A stretch of 64,000 nt of DNA from Pedobacter zeae (GTDB lineage: Bacteria > Bacteroidota > Bacteroidia > Sphingobacteriales > Sphingobacteriaceae). The notes below the pieces were generated by a model. It had not been told where the DNA came from and made no database searches. It worked only from the letters and a program-made list of their open reading frames with translations. Within the stretch, counting starts at the first letter, position 1, and each line of letters opens with the position of its first letter. The stretch covers positions 62,001 through 126,000 of the forward strand of contig NZ_JACIEF010000005.1 in assembly GCF_014196715.1 (NCBI RefSeq). The letters are read 5' to 3'. Position numbers and translations under genes: made by a program. Positions 16,741 to 23,899 of the stretch are shown here, piece after piece.

Positions 16741-16749
16741 CCATATATC

Positions 16750-17481
16750 ATGAATCAGAATATCACTCCATACCAAGTAGAAGACGCAACTAAAAAAGAG
16801 CAGGTTGCAACCATGTTTAACAACATTTCGGGTACCTACGATTTTTTAAACCATTTTCTTTCTTTAGGCATTGATGTATTATGGCGTAAGAAAGCAATTA
16901 AAGAACTGGTTTCCATTCAGCCCAGAATTATGCTTGATGTAGCTACTGGAACAGGCGATTTTGCTTTTGAAGCGATAAAAAAACTTCGTCCAGAAAAGGT
17001 AATCGGTGTAGATATTTCTGAAGGCATGCTCGAGGTGGCCAAAAAGAAGATCGACGAGCGTAATCTGAACGAAATTTTTACCGTTCAGGTAGGTGATTCG
17101 GAAGGACTGCATTTTAACGATAATACTTTTGATGCCATTACCTGTGCTTATGGTGTACGTAACTTTGAAAACCTCGAAAAAGGTTTAACCGATATGTACC
17201 GTGTACTGAAACCAAATGGTAAAATGGTGATATTGGAATTTTCTAAACCGAGGGTATTTCCGGTAAAGCAACTGTACAGCTTCTATTTTAAACAGGTAAC
17301 CCCGTTTTTTGGTAAGCTGTTTTCTAAAGACCACAGGGCCTATACTTATCTGCCCGAATCGGTAGCCGCTTTTCCTGATGGCGAAGACTTTACTGGCCTG
17401 ATGGAAAAAATAGGTTTCAAAAGTACCAAACAGCGGATTTTAACGTTTGGAATAAGTTCGATATATATAGGAACCAAATGA
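16750..17481 (+). CDS. ubiE: Demethylmenaquinone methyltransferase UbiE/MenG
   Basis: This 243-residue S-adenosylmethionine-dependent methyltransferase performs the last step of menaquinone synthesis, C-methylation of demethylmenaquinone. The Ubie-type start V-A-T-M-F-N-N-I-S-G-T-Y-D-F-L-N-H, the SAM motif D-V-A-T-G-T-G-D-F-A near residue 64, and the L-E-F-S-K-P segment near 164 are typical. The ATG at 16750 is chosen; a TTG at 16738 lies inside the promoter element. The stop overlaps the porT ATG by 4 bases (ATGA), so the two are translationally coupled, a gene order familiar in Bacteroidota. Confidence 0.95.
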   Translation: MNQNITPYQVEDATKKEQVATMFNNISGTYDFLNHFLSLGIDVLWRKKAIKELVSIQPRIMLDVATGTGDFAFEAIKKLRPEKVIGVDISEGMLEVAKKKIDERNLNEIFTVQVGDSEGLHFNDNTFDAITCAYGVRNFENLEKGLTDMYRVLKPNGKMVILEFSKPRVFPVKQLYSFYFKQVTPFFGKLFSKDHRAYTYLPESVAAFPDGEDFTGLMEKIGFKSTKQRILTFGISSIYIGTK

Positions 17482-18275
17482 TCAGAAAATTAAGCCTCAT
17501 TCTTTCTCTCTTCGCCGTATCTGCAACTTCCTTTGCGCAAAACTGGGGTGGTGGTATAGATGATGAAGATTGGAGTTTTGGCTTTAATTTCCAGTATATT
17601 TCAGCTGAATATAAAATCCTTAAAAAGGGAAACTGGCGCGCGCCTTTTTACGAGGTGCCAAATTCACTGGATCCCTCTTACGATCCAAATTCGGGCATTC
17701 CGGTTACCTCAACGTTAAATTCTATTTCCAGTCCGCCATCCCAGGGTTTTGGCTTGGGTTTCGTAATCAACAGGATGATTTCTGATAACTTCGATATCAG
17801 GGCCACGCCTTCACTTATTTTTAGCGATAGGATCGTCACTTATGAGTATGAACCCATGGCACCGATTAACCTGGGCAATGGGCAAATGAAAAACTTTCAA
17901 ACCGTGGTTGAAAGAAAAGTTCAGGCTACGATGTTTGAATTTCCGTTGGGACTGAAAGTAAAATCGAACCGGATGAACAACTTTAGGGCATACTGGTTGG
18001 GCGGTGCAAAATATTCGATAGATATCGCTTCAAAAAAGAAAACCTTCGATGATGGGGAAACTGCCGTAAATAAATTTTTAAAGAATCGACGAAATTACCT
18101 GTCGTACGAAACAGGTATCGGTTTCGATATTTACTTCGAGTATTTTAAAATGTCGCCCGAAATAAAACTATCATATTCCACAAATGATTTGCTTCAGCAC
18201 GACAATACTGTTTACGCCAATCCGATAGATAAGTTGAAATTACGTCAATTAACATTCAGTTTGATTTTTCAATAG
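17478..18275 (+). CDS. porT: PorT-family outer membrane protein of type IX secretion
   Basis: This 265-residue protein has a signal peptide ending near S-F-A-Q at residues 18-21 and then a beta-barrel-like sequence with alternating hydrophobic strands and an aromatic C-terminal residue pattern (L-T-F-S-L-I-F-Q). Length, the conserved W-G-G-G-I-D-D start of the mature protein and its coupling to ubiE match PorT/SprT, an outer-membrane component needed for type IX secretion and gliding in Bacteroidota. It overlaps ubiE by 4 bases. Function in T9SS is family knowledge; the T9SS sorting tail at 6017-6547 shows that cargo exists in this genome. Confidence 0.85.
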   Translation: MIRKLSLILSLFAVSATSFAQNWGGGIDDEDWSFGFNFQYISAEYKILKKGNWRAPFYEVPNSLDPSYDPNSGIPVTSTLNSISSPPSQGFGLGFVINRMISDNFDIRATPSLIFSDRIVTYEYEPMAPINLGNGQMKNFQTVVERKVQATMFEFPLGLKVKSNRMNNFRAYWLGGAKYSIDIASKKKTFDDGETAVNKFLKNRRNYLSYETGIGFDIYFEYFKMSPEIKLSYSTNDLLQHDNTVYANPIDKLKLRQLTFSLIFQ

Positions 18276-18295
18276 TCCTGCAATCCAAAAAAACT

Positions 18296-18303
18296 TACCT
18301 TTG
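18296..18303 (+). promoter_or_regulatory. Candidate -7 promoter element for SDR gene
   Basis: TACCTTTG matches TAnnTTTG, 60 bases upstream of the ATG at 18364 and directly behind the porT stop. Confidence 0.5.
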
Positions 18304-18363
18304 TGTGGGTTGGTAAATCAGAGGTGCTATCTTCGTGATTACCCATACTTAAAATTCATAAAA

Positions 18364-19122
18364 ATGTCTAAAATCGCATTAATTACGGGCGCAACTTCTG
18401 GTATTGGCGAAAGTTGTGCGCATACATTTGCCCAACAGGGTTACAATTTGGTGCTTGTAGCCCGCAGAGAAGACCGTTTAGTTAAGATTGCCCATCACTT
18501 GGAAGATAAATATGCCATCAGTATTAAAAAGGTATTGGCAGATGTTCGCGAAAAGGATAACCTTACGGCCGCTTTGGAAGCTTTGCCCGCTGAATGGAAA
18601 AAGGTAGATGTGCTGGTGAATAATGCAGGTTTAAGCCAGGGTTTAGATCCTATTGATCGAGGCGATACCAATGATTGGGATACCATGTTGGATACCAATG
18701 TAAAAGGCTTGCTTTATGTAACCAAAATTGTTTCCAACTGGATGATTCCGAACCAATCCGGCCATATCATCAATATTGGTTCAATAGCCGGTAAAGAAGT
18801 TTATCCGAACGGAAACGTATATTGTGCCAGTAAACACGCGGTAGATGCGTTAACCAAAGGCATGCGTATCGACCTGCTTACCCATGGAATAAAAGTTACT
18901 GCCATTAATCCGGGCATGGTAGAAACCGAATTTTCGGTAGTGCGTTTTAAAGGCGACGAAGACCGTGCAAAAAAAGTGTATGAAAACTTTGAGCCGCTCA
19001 TTGCCGATGATATTGCTGATGCCATCTGGTATGTGGTCAGCAGACCAAAACACGTAAACATTAACGATATGCTGATTATGCCTACAGCGCAGGCTACAGC
19101 AACGATAGTAAATAGAGGTTAA
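18364..19122 (+). CDS. Short-chain dehydrogenase/reductase, YdfG-like
   Basis: This 252-residue NAD(P)-dependent oxidoreductase has the SDR cofactor motif T-G-A-T-S-G-I-G at about residues 7-14, the N-N-A-G motif near 90, the catalytic Ser in N-I-G-S-I-A-G near 139-145, and the Y-x-x-x-K pair in Y-C-A-S-K near 155-159. An Arg-rich A-R-R-E-D-R segment after strand 2 favours NADP over NAD. The set fits the YdfG group, which reduces 3-hydroxy acids such as serine or malonic semialdehyde; the true substrate is unknown. The ATG at 18364 is used; the longer frame from 18301 starts inside the promoter element. Confidence 0.9.
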   Translation: MSKIALITGATSGIGESCAHTFAQQGYNLVLVARREDRLVKIAHHLEDKYAISIKKVLADVREKDNLTAALEALPAEWKKVDVLVNNAGLSQGLDPIDRGDTNDWDTMLDTNVKGLLYVTKIVSNWMIPNQSGHIINIGSIAGKEVYPNGNVYCASKHAVDALTKGMRIDLLTHGIKVTAINPGMVETEFSVVRFKGDEDRAKKVYENFEPLIADDIADAIWYVVSRPKHVNINDMLIMPTAQATATIVNRG

Positions 19123-19248
19123 TTCAGTTAACTGTATAAACGGTTTAAACCGGTTAATTGAAAGATTAAATGATTAATAAAAATTGAAAATAATAACTGG
19201 TGATCGGGATTTACATTTAACCGGTTAACCAATTCAAACGATTAAACA
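19121..19248. repeat. Intergenic word repeat (ACCGGTTAA type)
   Basis: The 126-base gap between the SDR and YqeY genes contains repeated words TTAACTG, AAACGGTTTAAACCGGTTAATTG, AAGATTAAATGATTAAT, and then AACCGGTTAACCAATT and CGATTAAACAATG. The first and last arms are near complements. No promoter consensus was recognised in it. Confidence 0.55.
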
Positions 19249-19695
19249 ATGATATCAAACACAATAGATCAGGAAATAAAGAAAGCTATGCTGGCTAAAA
19301 ACAATGCACAGTTAAGGGGATTAAGGGCAATAAAGGCGGCTTTACTTTTAGCCAAAACAGAGAAAGGATCTTCAGAAGAAATTACTGAAGAAGCTGAACT
19401 TAAAATTCTTCAGAAACTGATTAAGCAACGCCGCGAGTCTGCTGATATTTACAAGCAGCAAAATCGAGAGGATTTATACCAGGTAGAGAAAGAAGAAATT
19501 GAAGTAATTAATCAGTTCTTGCCAAAACAGTTAGATAGGGAAGAGGTTGCTGCAATTATCGAAACGGTAATCAAACAATCTGGCGCTACATCGGTTAAGG
19601 ATATGGGGAAGGTAATGGGGATGGCAAATGCGGCACTTGCAGGTAAAGCCGATGGTAAATTAATTGCTGAGATTGTTAAAGAAAAGTTAGCTTAA
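19249..19695 (+). CDS. GatB/YqeY domain-containing protein
   Basis: This 148-residue cytosolic protein is a full-length YqeY family member. The helical N-terminal half (I-D-Q-E-I-K-K-A-M-L-A-K ... L-R-A-I-K-A-A-L-L) and the C-terminal half with Q-F-L-P-K-Q-L and M-G-K-V-M-G are the conserved blocks. The C-terminal part is related to the tail domain of GatB, the tRNA-amidotransferase subunit, so tRNA binding is suspected, but the cellular role of stand-alone YqeY proteins is not well known. It begins directly after the ACCGGTTAA repeat and is followed by a 161-base gap without clear features. Confidence 0.92.
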   Translation: MISNTIDQEIKKAMLAKNNAQLRGLRAIKAALLLAKTEKGSSEEITEEAELKILQKLIKQRRESADIYKQQNREDLYQVEKEEIEVINQFLPKQLDREEVAAIIETVIKQSGATSVKDMGKVMGMANAALAGKADGKLIAEIVKEKLA

Positions 19696-19856
19696 TTTAA
19701 GTCCGAAGCGCATTTATTGCTGGCGGCTTGTTGCCATACGTAATGCAAACAGCGTTTTTATACCGTTTTCGATTTTATTTCAGAAAAATGGCATAGAAAT
19801 GCATAATTTTAATTTTACTCTACTAACTTAGTAGCACAATACCATCTAAAATAGAT

Positions 19857-20621
19857 ATGACTTACCCGATAATAGAAGAAGACGGATTTAAATACATAGA
19901 AGCTGGAACAGGCGAGACACTGGTATTGCTACACGGCCTAATGGGCGAACTAAGCAATTGGGAACTCGTTATAGAATACTTTAAAGACCGCTATCGCGTA
20001 ATTATTCCAATTTTGCCAATTTACGACCTGCCTATTTTAACCTTAGGTGTAAAAGCATTATCGAGATACCTTCATCGCTTTTTAAAATATAAAAATTTAA
20101 ACCAGGTGGTGCTTATTGGTAATTCGCTTGGTGGCCACGTTGGTTTGGTATTTACTGTAGCCCACCAGGAGTTTGTTAAAGCTTTGGTGTTAACAGGTAG
20201 TTCAGGTTTATACGAAAATGCTTTCGGAGGATCTTTCCCACGCAGGGAGAGCTACGATTACATTAAGGAGAAGGTTGAATTTACTTTTTACGATCCTGCT
20301 ACTGCAACCAAAGAGCTGGTTGATGATGTTTTTAAAACAGTTAACGATAGGTCGAGGGTTATTCGCATTTTAACCATGGCAAAATCGGCAATACGCCACA
20401 ATATGGCCAAAGATCTTTCAAAAATTACCATACCGGTTTCCTTAATATGGGGTAAAAATGATAAGGTTACCCCACCGGAAGTGGCAGAAGAATTTCATGA
20501 ATTGTTGCCGAATTCGGAGTTAAACTGGGTTGATAAATGCGGGCATGCGCCTATGATGGAACATCCCGAAATATTTAATGCATTTTTAGAGAAATTTTTA
20601 GATAGAATATTGTTAAAATAA
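19857..20621 (+). CDS. Alpha/beta hydrolase
   Basis: This 254-residue cytosolic enzyme has the alpha/beta-hydrolase fold. The oxyanion segment L-L-H-G-L-M-G is at about residues 24-30, the nucleophile elbow G-N-S-L-G-G is at about 88-93 (catalytic Ser90), an acid in the W-G-K-N-D-K segment near 199-203, and the catalytic His in K-C-G-H-A-P-M near 227. Length is typical. Its stop is followed at once by the ATG of the CBS protein (TAA-ATG with no gap), so the two are translationally coupled, which suggests but does not prove a shared role. The substrate is not identifiable. Confidence 0.88.
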   Translation: MTYPIIEEDGFKYIEAGTGETLVLLHGLMGELSNWELVIEYFKDRYRVIIPILPIYDLPILTLGVKALSRYLHRFLKYKNLNQVVLIGNSLGGHVGLVFTVAHQEFVKALVLTGSSGLYENAFGGSFPRRESYDYIKEKVEFTFYDPATATKELVDDVFKTVNDRSRVIRILTMAKSAIRHNMAKDLSKITIPVSLIWGKNDKVTPPEVAEEFHELLPNSELNWVDKCGHAPMMEHPEIFNAFLEKFLDRILLK

Positions 20622-21284
20622 ATGTTTGCCGCAGAAATCATATCAGATACAGTTCCATCACTGATGACCAATGATACGGTGCAAAAAGCTTTAGACCGGA
20701 TGAACGATTTTAAGCTAAAGCATTTGCCTGTTGTAAATGGGGTAACTTTATTGGGCCTGGTGTCTGAAGATGATTTACTGAATATTGATAACCACGATAC
20801 GCTGTTAAGCGATAGTACAGTAAACATTCTCCATGTTTTTGTATGGAGCAATGTACATACTTATGATGTGATCAGGTTATTGAGCCAGTTAAAATTAACG
20901 GCAGTGCCGGTTTTAGATCAACATAAAAATTATGTGGGTTTAATTCCGATCAATAACTTGGTAAATGCAGTGGCCGAACAGTATGCGGTAAACGAACCTG
21001 GGGGAATTATCGTTCTGGAAATCAGTAACCGCGATAATTCGCTTGCACATATTGCTCAGATTGTGGAGGCTGATAATGCACAGGTGCTCTCTTCTTATGT
21101 GAATTCTTTCGAGGATTCTACGCGTTTAGAAGTTACGCTGAAAGTAAACAAAACAGAAATTACCTCATTGGTGGCCTCTTTCGAAAGGTATGATTACCTG
21201 GTAAAAGAAGTCTACAATAACACCCAGGTTGATAATGGATCGCAAGAGCGTTACGATTCTTTCATGAACTATTTAAACGTATAA
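20622..21284 (+). CDS. CBS-domain protein with C-terminal ACT-like region
   Basis: This 220-residue protein starts with a pair of CBS motifs at about residues 1-125 (an L-P-V-V-N segment near 36 and V-P-V-L-D-Q near 97 mark the two repeats), which usually bind adenine nucleotides. Residues about 130-205 read as an ACT-like beta-alpha-beta unit (I-I-V-L-E-I-S-N-R-D-N-S-L-A-H-I-A near 130-146). This architecture suggests a ligand-sensing regulator without enzymatic domain. It is coupled to the hydrolase gene upstream and lies 9 bases before nadK, so it could report nucleotide status to one of them; that is inference. Confidence 0.85.
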   Translation: MFAAEIISDTVPSLMTNDTVQKALDRMNDFKLKHLPVVNGVTLLGLVSEDDLLNIDNHDTLLSDSTVNILHVFVWSNVHTYDVIRLLSQLKLTAVPVLDQHKNYVGLIPINNLVNAVAEQYAVNEPGGIIVLEISNRDNSLAHIAQIVEADNAQVLSSYVNSFEDSTRLEVTLKVNKTEITSLVASFERYDYLVKEVYNNTQVDNGSQERYDSFMNYLNV

Positions 21285-21293
21285 ACCGCTCTT

Positions 21294-22175
21294 ATGAGGA
21301 TTGCAATTTACGGCAGAGATTTTAATGATACAGTTTTACCTTATGTACAGGTGGTTTTCGATCATCTGGCCGAGCACCGGATCCAGCCTGTGGTATATTC
21401 TAAATTTAAAACTTCTCTGCACGGTAAAATAAAATTGCCAGCCAGTACCATTGTATTCCATAACCATGCCGAACTTAAAGACCATGCCGATGTATTATTG
21501 AGCCTGGGCGGAGATGGAACTTTGTTGGATACTTTGTCGCTGATCCGTAACTCAGGCATTCCTGTAATCGGGATTAATTTTGGCCGCCTGGGTTTCCTGG
21601 CCAGTATCAATAAAAACGAAATTGCATCGGCACTCAAAGCCCTGATCAATAAAGAATATACCTTAGATTCCCGTTCACTGTTAACATTAGAATCTGATAA
21701 CGGTTTATTTGGTGAAGAAAATTTTGCACTGAACGATATTACGATTCACCGCCGCGATAATTCGGCCATGATGATCATCCATGCTTCAATGAACAATGAG
21801 TTTATCAACTCTTATTGGGCAGATGGGCTGATTATCGCTACCCCTACAGGCTCTACAGCATATTCGTTAAGCTGTGGCGGCCCGATTATTTATCCCGATT
21901 CTAAAAATTTTGTAATTACCCCCATTGCGCCACATAATCTGAATGTGCGGCCAGTGGTGGTGCCAGATCATAATAAGCTCTCTTTCGAGGTAGAAGCAAG
22001 GGAATCTAAATTTTTGGTTTCGTGCGATAGCCGGACCGTTACGGTAGAGCGTTCGGTAAAAATTAGTATTAAAAAGGCAGATTTTTGCGTAAATCTTATC
22101 AGGCTTAACAATGAAACGTACTTAAACACGTTAAGGAATAAATTATTATGGGGCATCGATACCCGTAACTACTAA
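21294..22175 (+). CDS. nadK: NAD kinase
   Basis: This 293-residue enzyme phosphorylates NAD to NADP. The nucleotide-binding G-G-D-G motif is at residues 72-75, the N-D-I-T-I-H segment near 146 is the conserved N-E/D motif, and the glycine-rich A-T-P-T-G-S-T-A-Y-S segment lies near 183-192. Length matches the family. It is part of the plus-strand run CBS protein - nadK - barrel - uppS with gaps of 9, 2 and 19 bases, so probably one operon. Confidence 0.95.
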   Translation: MRIAIYGRDFNDTVLPYVQVVFDHLAEHRIQPVVYSKFKTSLHGKIKLPASTIVFHNHAELKDHADVLLSLGGDGTLLDTLSLIRNSGIPVIGINFGRLGFLASINKNEIASALKALINKEYTLDSRSLLTLESDNGLFGEENFALNDITIHRRDNSAMMIIHASMNNEFINSYWADGLIIATPTGSTAYSLSCGGPIIYPDSKNFVITPIAPHNLNVRPVVVPDHNKLSFEVEARESKFLVSCDSRTVTVERSVKISIKKADFCVNLIRLNNETYLNTLRNKLLWGIDTRNY

Positions 22176-22177
22176 GT

Positions 22178-22990
22178 ATGACGCCAAACAAAAAACTATT
22201 GATTATCCTCTTCATCATCGTGAGCGGGCAGCTGGTCCGTGCACAGCGTGAGCCAATAGGTGAGCCCTCTTGGGAGGTTGGCGTTATGGCTGGTGGAGCC
22301 GGTTATATGGGCGATCTTAATCAGAACAATCCTCTGCAGATCAGCGGTTTTTCGGGCGGTGTTTATATCAAGCGGAATTTTAACCAATATGTGGGTATTC
22401 GTTTAAATTATACCTACGGACAGGTAAAAGCAGATGATTCCTATTCCAGCAATGAGCAGTTTCGTGAACGAAACCTGCGTTTTAGAACCTCACTGAACGA
22501 GATTAGCGGATTGGTGGATTTTAATTTTTTTAATTTTAACCTGGGCGGCGGAACGCGCCAGTTTACACCATACCTCTTTACCGGGGCAGGTTTCCTTATT
22601 TTTAAACCAACTGTAAAAGTAAACGGCGAAAGATACCGGTTAGATAGACTGGCAACTGAAGGCCAGGAAAATGGCTACAACAACGCTGTTTTAACCATTC
22701 CGTATGGGGTAGGGCTAAGGTATAATTACAAAGATACCTGGAGTGTTTTTACCGAAATAGGCTACAGAACGCCATTTACCGATTATATCGACGATGTGAG
22801 TGGCCGTTATCCGGTTAACCAGGTGATTGTTGGAAATGGCCAGAATCAGGTTAATTTATCTGATCCTTCGCGCTTCCAGATCGGGCAGCCGGGTACGCAA
22901 AGAGGGGATTTTCGAAAAAGGGACACTTATCTATTTGTTAGTGTTGGCATATCTTTTACCTTTGTATCCTCAAAATGCTATTCCTTTTAA
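22178..22990 (+). CDS. DUF6089-type outer membrane beta-barrel protein
   Basis: This 270-residue protein has a signal peptide (I-I-L-F-I-I-V-S-G-Q-L-V-R-A-Q, cleavage near residue 22) and a mature part starting W-E-V-G-V-M-A-G-G-A-G-Y-M-G-D-L, followed by alternating amphipathic strands typical of an 8-stranded porin-like barrel. It matches the DUF6089 proteins found in Bacteroidota between nadK and uppS. The start is 2 bases after nadK. Function is unknown; position just before uppS and bamA points to envelope biogenesis. Confidence 0.78.
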   Translation: MTPNKKLLIILFIIVSGQLVRAQREPIGEPSWEVGVMAGGAGYMGDLNQNNPLQISGFSGGVYIKRNFNQYVGIRLNYTYGQVKADDSYSSNEQFRERNLRFRTSLNEISGLVDFNFFNFNLGGGTRQFTPYLFTGAGFLIFKPTVKVNGERYRLDRLATEGQENGYNNAVLTIPYGVGLRYNYKDTWSVFTEIGYRTPFTDYIDDVSGRYPVNQVIVGNGQNQVNLSDPSRFQIGQPGTQRGDFRKRDTYLFVSVGISFTFVSSKCYSF

Positions 22991-23009
22991 GCTGATTTTG
23001 ACATAATTA

Positions 23010-23750
23010 ATGGGATTTAAAGAACAAATTGACTATAACCGCCTGCCAAAGCACATTGCCGTTATCATGGATGGCAATGGAAGATGGGCAAAAGGCCGGG
23101 GTGAAGTGCGGGTTTTCGGCCACGAACAAGGGGTGCTGTCGGTAAAAGACATTGTAGAAGGCTGTGTGGAAATAGGTATCCAATATTTAACCTTATATGC
23201 TTTTTCTACCGAAAACTGGAACAGACCAAAGGAAGAGGTAGATGCTTTGATGCAGATCCTCATTTCTACCATCAACAAAGAAACCGAAACGCTTAATAAA
23301 AATAATATTAAGCTTAATGCCATCGGCAATATCGCATCCCTGCCTCAGGAGTGTATTGATGATTTAAAAGAAGCCATGGCAAAAACAGCCCATAACGAGA
23401 AATGCACATTAACACTGGCTTTGAGTTATAGCGCAAAATGGGAAATTCTGGAGGCTGCCAAAAAAATTGCATCAGCGGTAAAAGACAATGCCATTTCTAT
23501 AGATGACATTAACGAAGACCTTTTTTCATCAAAACTAACCACGGTAAATATACCCGATCCGGAACTCATGATCAGGACCAGTGGCGAACACCGCATCAGC
23601 AATTACCTGCTTTGGCAAATGGCTTATACGGAGTTCTATTTTACCGATGTTTTGTGGCCGGATTTCAGGCGTGAAGATCTTTTCGAAGCCATTGTAGACT
23701 ATCAAAAACGCGAACGCCGTTTTGGTAAAATTAGTGAGCAATTAAACTAA
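23010..23750 (+). CDS. uppS: Isoprenyl transferase (undecaprenyl diphosphate synthase)
   Basis: This 246-residue cis-prenyltransferase builds undecaprenyl diphosphate, the lipid carrier for peptidoglycan and O-antigen. The catalytic motif M-D-G-N-G-R-W-A at residues 20-27 supplies the magnesium-binding Asp21, S-T-E-N-W-x-R-P lies near 67-74, and the C-terminal R-T-S-G-E-x-R-I-S-N segment near 192-201 binds the diphosphate. Length is typical. It is followed by a 149-base gap and bamA. Confidence 0.96.
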   Translation: MGFKEQIDYNRLPKHIAVIMDGNGRWAKGRGEVRVFGHEQGVLSVKDIVEGCVEIGIQYLTLYAFSTENWNRPKEEVDALMQILISTINKETETLNKNNIKLNAIGNIASLPQECIDDLKEAMAKTAHNEKCTLTLALSYSAKWEILEAAKKIASAVKDNAISIDDINEDLFSSKLTTVNIPDPELMIRTSGEHRISNYLLWQMAYTEFYFTDVLWPDFRREDLFEAIVDYQKRERRFGKISEQLN

Positions 23751-23899
23751 TTTTTCTTTTAACACTTTTTAACAAGCGTTTAAACTAACTTAGCACCACT
23801 TTTACACTATAAATGAAACCATGATAAGGGAACAACGTAAAGAAAATTTGCTTTATAAAATACCGTTACCTTTTGGCCATTACTGAACAACTAATTTTA

